The notes beneath the pieces are model-generated. The model made no database searches. It had not been told where the DNA came from and saw nothing but the letters and a program-made list of their open reading frames with translations. Shown one piece after another: positions 1-5,227 of a stretch of DNA of 64,000 nt. Location: positions 1-64,000 of the forward strand of contig NSJJ01000017.1 in NCBI GenBank assembly GCA_002632355.1, written 5' to 3'. How positions within the stretch are numbered: the stretch's first letter is position 1; each line of letters begins with the position of its first letter. The translations under genes were made by a program, and so were the position numbers. This stretch comes from Sulfuricella denitrificans. Its GTDB lineage: Bacteria; Pseudomonadota; Gammaproteobacteria; Burkholderiales; Sulfuricellaceae.

Positions 1-53
1 ACGCAGAAATCACCGGCGGCTGAAAGCCGTCCGCGTGGATTGACGGGTTATGC
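1..53 (+). repeat. attC recombination site, 5' part cut by window edge
   Basis: The right arm of an attC ends in the core GTTATGC at 47-53, preceded by TGACGG as in the sites ending at 3251 and 3599. An inner GGCGGCTGAAAGCCGTCC hairpin is visible. The R'' half lies left of the window. It closes an upstream cassette and so shows that the array continues leftward. Confidence 0.8.
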
Positions 54-82
54 CACTGGTTGAAAATATTTTGAAAAAGGTA

Positions 83-111
83 TTGACTTTAATCTGATTG
101 CGGTATATACT
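83..111 (+). promoter_or_regulatory. sigma70-type promoter inside cassette A
   Basis: TTGACT (83-88) and TATACT (106-111) are separated by exactly 17 bases, a near-consensus sigma70 promoter. It lies 48 bases upstream of the first ORF of the cassette. The -10 overlaps the short palindrome GTATATAC, which could be an operator. Most integron cassettes lack their own promoter, so this one may be expressed independently of position in the array. Confidence 0.65.
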
Positions 112-158
112 TTAATCATGGTGAGGGAACGGCCCGAACCGCAAACCGGAGAAACAAA

Positions 159-308
159 ATGAACAAATTTGCCAGCCAACAAGATTACGCAAACATCGAA
201 GCGGTGAAAGAAGAATACCCCAGTGCAGCCGAGATCGTAGAAGTGGACGGCGGCTGGATGGTGTTTGACACCGTGACCGACGCAGAAACGTGGCGCAACC
301 AAGAGTGA
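159..308 (+). CDS. Small conserved-type cassette protein, 49 aa
   Basis: This ORF is too short for the supplied track. It starts at ATG 159 with GGAG seven bases upstream and encodes 49 mostly acidic residues including VEVDGGWMVFDTVTD and a WRNQE end. No function is recognised. It is the first gene of cassette A, directly behind a good promoter, and its stop overlaps the GTG start of the next ORF, so the two are probably translationally coupled. The pairing with a ribbon-helix-helix-like protein and the private promoter recall toxin-antitoxin cassettes, but neither protein shows a known toxin motif, so that reading is speculation. Confidence 0.6.
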   Translation: MNKFASQQDYANIEAVKEEYPSAAEIVEVDGGWMVFDTVTDAETWRNQE

Positions 309-484
309 TAGGCGGAAAGCGAGAAGGGGCAGGGCGAAAGCCCTCCCCGCCAGAACTGCTAAAGGTTCCGGTTTCGATTAAGTTACCGCGATGGCTGATT
401 GAGTGGATGGATTCACAGCCGGAAAGCCGCGCAGTGCTGATTGAAAACGCAATACGGAAGCAGCACAAATTGAAACCGCCCTAA
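305..484 (+). CDS. Ribbon-helix-helix-like small DNA-binding protein, 59 aa
   Basis: The ORF track starts this frame at GTG 290, but GTG 305 overlaps the upstream stop as GTGA and fits coupling better. After a basic, Pro-rich head (GKREGAGRKPSPP) comes VPVSIKLPRWLIEWMD and then SRAVLIENAIR. This is the strand-helix-helix pattern of MetJ/Arc-type antitoxins and regulators. The stop lies three bases before the R'' core of the attC at 488, as expected for a cassette gene. It probably binds DNA, possibly the palindromic -10 of its own promoter. The partner protein is of unknown function. Confidence 0.6.
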   Translation: MIGGKREGAGRKPSPPELLKVPVSIKLPRWLIEWMDSQPESRAVLIENAIRKQHKLKPP

Positions 485-487
485 GGG

Positions 488-571
488 GCATAACGATGAG
501 GTCAGCAGCGGCGTGACCATCCTCGAAAAAAGCGCCTGAGTAACACCGTCTGCTGCACCGTAGGGTTGGGC
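488..571 (+). repeat. attC site closing cassette A
   Basis: R'' GCATAAC (488-494) and R' GTTGGGC (565-571) flank an imperfect palindrome with CAGCAG/CTGCTG arms and a loop of about 20 bases. It is 84 bases long, the longest attC here. The recombination point is expected after G565. Confidence 0.75.
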
Positions 572-598
572 GGCAACTTAACTACAAGGAGAATGACC

Positions 599-889
599 AT
601 GAGCAATTGCGAACTCTGTGGCGAACCGATGCCTGAAGGTGAAGAAATGTTCAAGTACCACGGATACAGCGGAGACTGCCCAAAGCCGCCATTACCGAAA
701 CCAAAGCAGAAGATACCCGGATTGATTGCCGCTGCCGCATACGCGGACAACAAGAAGGTATCAATGCTTTTTTATACAGCGGAACAGGCACATGCTTTCG
801 TTGCTGGCATAGATGCTGATGAGCCGCCTAACAACGAGGTAAGGGGTGGCGCTTCAGCGCCGTCCAGCGACAAACGGGAGCGGCCTTGA
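599..889 (+). CDS. Cassette B hypothetical protein, 96 aa, with CxxC pair
   Basis: The track begins at TTG 566, but AAGGAG at 586-591 places the start at ATG 599 (ATG 593 is too close to it). The protein opens with SNCELCGEPMPEGEE and has a later cysteine in YSGDCPKPP, suggesting a small zinc-knuckle-like head. A Pro/Lys linker and a helical stretch (LFYTAEQAHAFVAGID) follow. The last about 20 residues are read from the attC site itself, common in cassette genes. No family is recognised; cassette context only. Confidence 0.55.
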   Translation: MSNCELCGEPMPEGEEMFKYHGYSGDCPKPPLPKPKQKIPGLIAAAAYADNKKVSMLFYTAEQAHAFVAGIDADEPPNNEVRGGASAPSSDKRERP

Positions 890-903
890 CCGCTTTGTTA
901 GAT
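826..903 (+). repeat. attC site closing cassette B
   Basis: R'' GCCTAAC (826-832) and R' GTTAGAT (897-903) bound a 78-base palindromic site with an inner GGCGCTTCAGCGCC hairpin. The GTTAGATGC end is the classical form seen in many resistance cassettes and fixes the array orientation as left to right. Confidence 0.85.
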
Positions 904-921
904 GCCGGAACCGGAGGCACG

Positions 922-2040
922 ATGATTGCTGCACTGTATGTTGAAACCGATGGCGCTTACTTTGGCATTGACGGTGTGGAACCGTGGGACGAAGCTAAGG
1001 ATGCTAGGCGCTACAGTGGAACGCTGCCAGTGGTGGCGCACCCGCCATGCCAGCGATGGGGGAAGTTTTGGGCGGGACAACCGCTATGGATTGCAAGAAC
1101 CGGAGAGCGGAAGAAAAAAGGCGATGACGGAGGATGTTTTGCTGCGGCGCTGGAAAGTGTGCGGAAGGTTGGCGGGGTGCTTGAGCACCCTTGGGGCAGC
1201 CACGCATGGCCGCATTTTGGGCTTGCCGTGCCGCCACGATCTGGCGGATGGATAAAGGCTGACGATTGCGGCGGCTGGACATGTTGCGTGGAGCAGGGGC
1301 GATACGGCCACTATGCCCGCAAGCCGACACTGCTTTATGCGGTTGGGGTGGAATTGCCTGAGCTTCGGTGGGGCAAGAGCAACCCGGTTTTTCCGCAGTG
1401 GGCGATTGATAAATACGGGGTTGAGAAGTGCAAGCGGGCTGGTGAACTGGCATTCAAGGGCGGCGGCACCAACAGCACGCCGAGAATCCACACGCCGCCC
1501 GAGTTTCGGGATTTGCTGCTGGCTATTGCCAGGAGCACGAACAAGGCATCTAACGTAGAAGTGAGCGGCCTGCGCGGCTTTTCGCGCAGGTCCGCTCGAC
1601 TGCCGGGTTGGGGGGCGGGGCAAGAACACTCATTGGCTTTTCACCTCATCTCGGTCGGGAAGGCGCGGAAGGCGGTTGTAGTGCCGCAGGAGCAGCGCGA
1701 TTGCGATAACCGCCACAAGACCAAAGAAGCAGAAAAACGCAAACGCAACGCCCGACCAAACGGAGGCGCGCTCAGCGGACCAAGATCCAGCGGCGTTAAG
1801 CCAAGCGTAGGAATAGGCAGACAACAAGCCGTAGCCAGCAGCAAGCGGCGCAAGAAGCGCGCTTACCCAAAGGAGCCGCAATCGCGCGCGCGGGGAGAGG
1901 AAGAATGTTGCTCTTGGGCGCCGTGTTTGGCGCCATGCTTCCCAGCGGGCATTTGCTTCGGCAACAGCAGACCACTGCGCTGTACCAATGAGACCGGCGA
2001 CCAGAACGCCCAGAACGGTGCCGTTCGGAACGTACCATGA
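922..2040 (+). CDS. Cassette C protein with PPCQ motif; ORF reads through attC into cassette D
   Basis: ATG 922 has GGAGG at 913-917. The first about 210 residues look like a real protein: a PVVAHPPCQRWG segment, VGGVLEHPWGSHAW, and a later PPEFRDLLLAIA. The PPCQ and LEHP pieces loosely recall the PCQ and ENP motifs of cytosine-5 methyltransferases, but the rest does not match and I do not assign activity. No in-frame stop occurs before the attC (1548-1613), so the frame runs on through the site and about 430 bases antisense to the gene of cassette D. That tail is low-complexity and basic and is probably not native. If the next cassette began with TTAG, as cassette C itself does, the stop would form at the junction. 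Confidence 0.5.
   Translation: MIAALYVETDGAYFGIDGVEPWDEAKDARRYSGTLPVVAHPPCQRWGKFWAGQPLWIARTGERKKKGDDGGCFAAALESVRKVGGVLEHPWGSHAWPHFGLAVPPRSGGWIKADDCGGWTCCVEQGRYGHYARKPTLLYAVGVELPELRWGKSNPVFPQWAIDKYGVEKCKRAGELAFKGGGTNSTPRIHTPPEFRDLLLAIARSTNKASNVEVSGLRGFSRRSARLPGWGAGQEHSLAFHLISVGKARKAVVVPQEQRDCDNRHKTKEAEKRKRNARPNGGALSGPRSSGVKPSVGIGRQQAVASSKRRKKRAYPKEPQSRARGEEECCSWAPCLAPCFPAGICFGNSRPLRCTNETGDQNAQNGAVRNVP
1548..1613 (+). repeat. attC site closing cassette C
   Basis: A perfect R'' ATCTAAC (1548-1554) and R' GTTGGGG (1607-1613) bound a 66-base site. The stem GAGCGGCCTGCGCG pairs with CGCGCAGGTCCGCTC around GCTTTT. Its flanks (AACGTAGAAGTGAG, CTCGACTGCCGGGTT) are shared with the solitary attC at 48885. 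Confidence 0.85.
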
Positions 2041-2199
2041 GAGAAGAGAGAGCGGGAGCCCCGTGATCGTAAGGCAGAGATGGGTAGAGACACCGTACTC
2101 GCCGTGACCACTGAAGAAGTTGCCGAGAGCCGCGATTGCGAGCAACGCAACAGCCCAAGCTCCATACCACTTTGCAATCTTCTTCGCGGCGCGATGCAC
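1630..2199 (-). CDS. Cassette D membrane protein, 189 aa, opposite to array direction
   Basis: The start is GTG 2199, with a G-rich stretch upstream inside the attC R'' region. Hydrophobic segments follow: AWAVALLAIAALGNFF, a SLLSWYVPNGTVLGVLVAGLIG region, LLWVSALLAPLAAGYGLL and VAFAFFCFFGLVAVIAIALLL. This gives about four or five membrane spans with charged loops. The hydrophobic periodicity makes this strand the credible coding strand of the cassette. No family is recognised. It points against the array, so it would need its own promoter rather than readthrough from an attI-side promoter. Confidence 0.6.
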   Translation of the reverse strand: MHRAAKKIAKWYGAWAVALLAIAALGNFFSGHGEYGVSTHLCLTITGLPLSLLSWYVPNGTVLGVLVAGLIGTAQWSAVAEANARWEAWRQTRRPRATFFLSPRARLRLLWVSALLAPLAAGYGLLSAYSYAWLNAAGSWSAERASVWSGVAFAFFCFFGLVAVIAIALLLRHYNRLPRLPDRDEVKSQ

Positions 2200-2206
2200 T
2201 CAAGCC

Positions 2207-2271
2207 CCCCAACGTGTAGCTAAGGGGCCGCGCGGCTTTTCGCGCGGTCCCGCTTGAGCGATGGGTTGTGC
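2207..2271 (+). repeat. attC site closing cassette D
   Basis: R'' CCCCAAC (2207-2213, first base off consensus) and R' GTTGTGC (2265-2271) bound a 65-base site with the hairpin GGGGCCGCGCG/CGCGCGGTCCC. It is followed at once by CCCAACGGGTTGG, a small extra core-like inverted pair that may be a trace of an earlier recombination. Confidence 0.75.
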
Positions 2272-2291
2272 CCAACGGGTTGGAGAGTGAG

Positions 2292-2825
2292 ATGGGATTG
2301 AGTGCGCACCAGAAGAATGGCGGACACGACGAATGGCTGACGCCACCCGAGATCCTGCGGGCGCTCGGAGCGTTTGACCTCGACCCGTGCGCCCCGGTTG
2401 TGCGACCGTGGGAAACAGCGGCCAAGCATTACACGGTGCAGGACGACGGCCTGGCGCAACCGTGGCCGGCCGGGGCGCGGGTGTGGTGCAACCCGCCCTT
2501 CGGACGCGAGGCGGTGAAGTGGCTGCGGAAGATGCGCGACCACGGAAACGGGGTTGCTTTGATTCCGGCGCGGACGGAAACCGCGATGTTCTACGAAACG
2601 GTATGGGGAGCGGCAGACGGCGTGCTGTTCATCAAGGGGCGCCCGCACTTTCACTACGTGGACGGACGGCGGGCGGATTTCAACAGCGGCGCACCAATTG
2701 CCTTGGTGGCCTACGGACGCCAGAACCTGGACGCACTCAGGCAAAGCGGCCTCGGCTTCGTGGTAGTGGGGCACAACGACACAGGTAACGGGCCGAGCGG
2801 CGATAGCCGCGAAGGTCCGCGTTGA
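2292..2825 (+). CDS. Phage-type DNA N6-adenine methyltransferase (Dam-like), cassette E
   Basis: The track starts at TTG 2268; ATG 2292 with GGAG at 2282-2285 is preferred, giving 177 aa. DEWLTPPEIL near the N-terminus, FDLDPCA at about residues 28-34 and WCNPPFG at about 65-71 are the hallmarks of the phage N6-adenine methyltransferase family. The NPPF is the catalytic motif, with target flipping and SAM binding expected from family knowledge. No restriction partner is in the cassette, so it would be an orphan methylase modifying island or host DNA. The last about 15 codons and the stop (TGA in the conserved TTGACCGC) come from the attC. Confidence 0.85.
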   Translation: MGLSAHQKNGGHDEWLTPPEILRALGAFDLDPCAPVVRPWETAAKHYTVQDDGLAQPWPAGARVWCNPPFGREAVKWLRKMRDHGNGVALIPARTETAMFYETVWGAADGVLFIKGRPHFHYVDGRRADFNSGAPIALVAYGRQNLDALRQSGLGFVVVGHNDTGNGPSGDSREGPR

Positions 2826-2839
2826 CCGCCTTGTTGGGC
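2771..2839 (+). repeat. attC site closing cassette E
   Basis: R'' GCACAAC (2771-2777) and R' GTTGGGC (2833-2839) bound a 69-base site. The distal arm TTGACCGCCTTGTTGGGC closely resembles the arm of the site ending at 903. It overlaps the 3' end of the methyltransferase gene. Confidence 0.8.
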
Positions 2840-2861
2840 GGCATTTTGAATGGAGATTGAG

Positions 2862-3278
2862 ATGACAGAGAGAAGCCACAGGCCGACCGCTGAATACCGC
2901 TACTGGCTGTATGACCCGGAAGGCGACGGGATGACCTATTACCGTACCGCCGAAGCACGCGACAGCGAAGCGCAGAAAGCGATTGACTGCTATCTGGAGG
3001 ACGGCTGGGCGCCAGAAGTTGAATTTGTCTCTGCGGGCGAAGTGACGCACTGCGCACAAGTGCTGGACAAGACCATGCGCCCCGCCGGTGAAGACCTTGA
3101 CGACGAAGGATGCGACGGCGACGGCATGTATTGGCCGGAAGGTATGGCGTGGCGCGGAAACTATGCGCTGGAGCCATTGCCGCCCAACGCAGAAGTGAGG
3201 GGCGATGCGCCGCTTTATGGCGCAGCGTCCCTCTCGACTGACGGGTTATGCGGATCAGTTGAAACGAAGAAAGGATAG
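2862..3278 (+). CDS. Cassette F hypothetical protein, 138 aa, reading across the cassette junction
   Basis: ATG 2862 has GGAG six bases upstream (ATG 2850 is also in frame). The protein is acidic, with EYRYWLYDPEGDGMTYY, an EDGWAPEVEFVSAGE segment and a DLDDEGCDGDGMYWPEG patch; no catalytic motif is recognised. It resembles the small accessory proteins common in phages, by feel rather than by a named family. Reading continues through the whole attC and over the junction into cassette G, stopping three bases before that cassette's ATG. Its last about 30 residues therefore depend on the cassette arrangement, and the two genes could be translationally coupled. Confidence 0.6.
   Translation: MTERSHRPTAEYRYWLYDPEGDGMTYYRTAEARDSEAQKAIDCYLEDGWAPEVEFVSAGEVTHCAQVLDKTMRPAGEDLDDEGCDGDGMYWPEGMAWRGNYALEPLPPNAEVRGDAPLYGAASLSTDGLCGSVETKKG
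3182..3251 (+). repeat. attC site closing cassette F
   Basis: R'' GCCCAAC (3182-3188) and R' GTTATGC (3245-3251) bound a 70-base site with stem GAGGGGCGATGCGCC against GGCGCAGCGTCCCTC. The AACGCAGAAGTGAGGGGC flank is shared with the site at 1548 and the solitary one at 48885. Confidence 0.85.
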
Positions 3279-3281
3279 GGC

Positions 3282-3548
3282 ATGGAAACGAAACTATGGG
3301 CGTTGTTGATTCCGGGGCCGGATGACGTGTGGGCGATGCCGAGCAAAGAAGCGGCCGAGGAAGCGGCGGCAAAGCACAACAAGGCGATTGAAACCGGCTT
3401 GCTGGCTGAACGCTTCTGTGTGCCAAAAGAGGCCGTGCAAGCGCGGGTGATCGAGTGGCCGTACAGCGCGGAGGAACATGCCGAGGCGATGGAAAGCGGA
3501 GAGCCAGACGTGTTTGATGGCTACGACACCGAGACGCATAACGCTTGA
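3282..3548 (+). CDS. Cassette G hypothetical protein, 88 aa
   Basis: ATG 3282 has AGGA six bases upstream. The 88-aa product starts METKLWALLIPGPDDVWAM and has an Ala/Glu-rich helix (KEAAEEAAAKHNKAIE), then a VIEWPYSAEEHAEAM segment. It looks like a small soluble alpha/beta protein; no family is recognised. The stop lies four bases past the R'' core of the attC at 3536. The upstream cassette ORF ends three bases before this start, so reinitiation is possible. Confidence 0.6.
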   Translation: METKLWALLIPGPDDVWAMPSKEAAEEAAAKHNKAIETGLLAERFCVPKEAVQARVIEWPYSAEEHAEAMESGEPDVFDGYDTETHNA

Positions 3549-3599
3549 ATTCACAGGCGGGCGGCTTTATCGCCCGTCCGGTGGAATGACGGGTTATGC
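3536..3599 (+). repeat. attC site closing cassette G
   Basis: R'' GCATAAC (3536-3542) and R' GTTATGC (3593-3599) are exact reverse complements, bounding a 64-base site with GGGCGG/CCGTCC arms around CTTTATCG. The right arm GGATTGACGGG-like sequence is close to the partial site at the window start. Confidence 0.85.
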
Positions 3600-3623
3600 C
3601 ACGGTGACAACTTGGAGAGAACG

Positions 3624-3827
3624 ATGGACGCAAAAACGAAGCGCAAGCACCTGAACGATTACTCACACGCCCACCGCGACATTGAACTGACACAGATCGC
3701 AATCGACCTCATGGAGCGTGTTGGCAACTCGGAGACTATCGTGAAGGCACTGAAGAAAAAGCGGCATGCGCACCTTCGCAGGATGGACGCGGCGGCAGCA
3801 AAACTAGGCGCACCGTATGGGGCATAA
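3624..3827 (+). CDS. Cassette H hypothetical protein, 67 aa, helical and basic
   Basis: The track starts at TTG 3612; ATG 3624 with GGAG at 3614-3617 is preferred. The product is Lys/His/Arg-rich and probably all-helical (DIELTQIAIDLMERVGNSETIVKAL, then KKKRHAHLRRMDAAAAKL). It might bind nucleic acid, but this is only a charge argument. The TAA stop is part of the GCATAAC core at 3822-3828. This is the last cassette before intI. Confidence 0.55.
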   Translation: MDAKTKRKHLNDYSHAHRDIELTQIAIDLMERVGNSETIVKALKKKRHAHLRRMDAAAAKLGAPYGA

Positions 3828-3861
3828 CTTAAATTTAACGACACCCACTGACGCCTAATTC
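3822..3861 (+). other. Half attC / array-intI junction
   Basis: An R''-type GCATAAC core (3822-3828) is present, but no GTTRRRY partner or palindromic body follows. Instead 33 AT-rich then mixed bases lead straight into the intI reading frame. I see no attI-like pair of integrase sites, no LexA-type operator and no ribosome binding site for intI here. It looks like a rearrangement scar where the last attC and the original intI leader were lost. Confidence 0.5.
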
Positions 3862-4941
3862 TTGACCACTGAACGGAGGGCCGCGAAAATACTAGTCATC
3901 GACCAAACAAACGCGACACAAGCAGCCGCGTTACACGACACGACACGTCAGCAGCCTAAGCTGCTCGACCGCATGCGCGCGGCCATCCGCACCAGGCACT
4001 ACAGCCTGCGCACCGAGCAAAACTATATTCACTGGGCGAAGCGCTTCATCTACTGGCACGACAAGCGCCACCCGGCAGACATGGGCGCACCTGAGGTCGA
4101 AGCCTTCCTATCTGCCCTGGCCACCGAGCGCAACGTCAGCGCCAGCACACAGAACCAGGCCATGCACGCCATCCTGTTTCTCTACAAGGACGTGCTCGGT
4201 GTGGATCTGCCATGGCTGGATGGAATCACCCGTGCGAAAGTATCCAAGCGCCTGCCGGTCGTTCTCACCCAGCGCGAAATCCAGTCCCTGCTACGCCACG
4301 TCAGCGGCACGAATGGCCTGGTCATCAAACTGCTGTACGGAACCGGCATGCGCCTGCTGGAATGCCTGCGGATGCGCATCAAGGATCTCGACATCGAGCG
4401 CGGCCAGATCACCATCCGCGAAGGAAAAGGCAACAAGGATCGCGTCACCATGCTTCCTGCCAGTCTGGCGGATGAACTGCGCGACCATCTGATCGCACGC
4501 AGGCGCCTGCGCGACCATCTGATCGCACGCAGGCGCCTGCACGACATCGATCTGGCCACCGGCCACGCGGATGTCGAACTACCTGACGCAATCGAGCGCA
4601 AATACCCGCGCGCGGCATCGGAATGGGCCTGGCAATACCTGTTCTGCGCGCCCGGCTACAGCACCGACCCACGAACCGGCGCCTATCGCCGCCACCACTG
4701 GAACGAACGAAACATCCAGCGCGCTGTGAGAGCGGCTGCAGAGTCCGCTGGCATCGGAAAACAGGTCCACCCGCACGCGTTGCGCCACTCATTCGCCACG
4801 CACCTGCTGGAAAGCGGATACGACATCCGCACGGTGCAGGAGTTGCTGGGACATTCTGATGTGTCAACGACGATGATTTACACCCATGTGCTGAACCGTG
4901 GCGGGCATGGCGTGATGAGTCCGCTGGATAGAATCATCTAA
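3862..4941 (+). CDS. intI: Integron integrase (tyrosine recombinase)
   Basis: This enzyme recombines attI and attC sites. It matches IntI proteins along its length: [13 protein letters not shown] and [18 protein letters not shown] in the N-terminal core-binding domain, [11 protein letters not shown] (catalytic Arg), GKGNKDR (Lys), [12 protein letters not shown] (His-x-x-Arg), [14 protein letters not shown] (His and nucleophilic Tyr). The IntI-specific insert [19 protein letters not shown] is present and separates it from XerC/D. All catalytic residues are intact. Its length (359 aa) exceeds the usual 320-340 partly through a 10-residue duplication. The TTG 3862 start is uncertain: no Shine-Dalgarno precedes it, and ATG 3973 would cut conserved residues. 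It points the same way as the cassettes, unlike normal integrons, where intI diverges. It is probably cotranscribed with the alpA-like gene 10 bases downstream. Confidence 0.93.
   Translation: MTTERRAAKILVIDQTNATQAAALHDTTRQQPKLLDRMRAAIRTRHYSLRTEQNYIHWAKRFIYWHDKRHPADMGAPEVEAFLSALATERNVSASTQNQAMHAILFLYKDVLGVDLPWLDGITRAKVSKRLPVVLTQREIQSLLRHVSGTNGLVIKLLYGTGMRLLECLRMRIKDLDIERGQITIREGKGNKDRVTMLPASLADELRDHLIARRRLRDHLIARRRLHDIDLATGHADVELPDAIERKYPRAASEWAWQYLFCAPGYSTDPRTGAYRRHHWNERNIQRAVRAAAESAGIGKQVHPHALRHSFATHLLESGYDIRTVQELLGHSDVSTTMIYTHVLNRGGHGVMSPLDRII
4477..4540 (+). repeat. 30-bp tandem duplication inside intI
   Basis: Bases 4481-4510 and 4511-4540 are identical, and the 30-base period extends back to 4477. 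It duplicates [10 protein letters not shown] in frame. Removing one copy restores the alignment with IntI1 between LPASLADEL and the [12 protein letters not shown] insert. The lack of any difference between copies suggests a recent slippage event or selection for identity. Confidence 0.95.
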
Positions 4942-4951
4942 GGAGAGAATC

Positions 4952-5227
4952 TTGAACACCGAAACCGCCATCATCGAGCGCCTGGACGCACTCATTTCCG
5001 CCATGAAGATGAACAGCATCCCATCTGACCGGCGCCTGTGGGACGCGGACTCCATTGCAGCCTACCTGTCTGTGTCCGTGCCGACCGTCCTGAACCGCTA
5101 CGCCTGCCGACCGGATTTCCCTGCCGCCATCCGGCTGCCGACCGCAGGCTCACGTGGAACACCGCGCTGGAACGCCAGCGAGATCATGGAATGGGCCGCC
5201 AGATACCAGGTGAAGAAACGTGCTTAA
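4952..5227 (+). CDS. AlpA-family helix-turn-helix regulator/excisionase, 91 aa
   Basis: TTG 4952 follows a strong AGGAG at 4942-4946, ten bases after the intI stop. The body RLWDADSIAAYLSVSVPTVLNR and a TPRWNASEIMEWAAR end match the AlpA/MerR-like winged helix used by prophages and islands as integrase activator or excision factor. The stop overlaps the stop of the convergent integrase gene by a few bases. From context it probably controls directionality of the tRNA-Leu integrase, and its likely cotranscription with intI would tie the two recombination systems together. Confidence 0.8.
   Translation: MNTETAIIERLDALISAMKMNSIPSDRRLWDADSIAAYLSVSVPTVLNRYACRPDFPAAIRLPTAGSRGTPRWNASEIMEWAARYQVKKRA

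Noticed and set aside
2271-2286. Extra attC core pair CCCAACGGGTTGG
   Set aside because: Too short to be a working attC; noted as a possible trace next to the cassette D site.
1-3861. CRISPR-like reading of the repeated palindromes
   Set aside because: Repeats are variable in length, share only core sites and arms, and separate genes rather than short spacers; they are attC sites.
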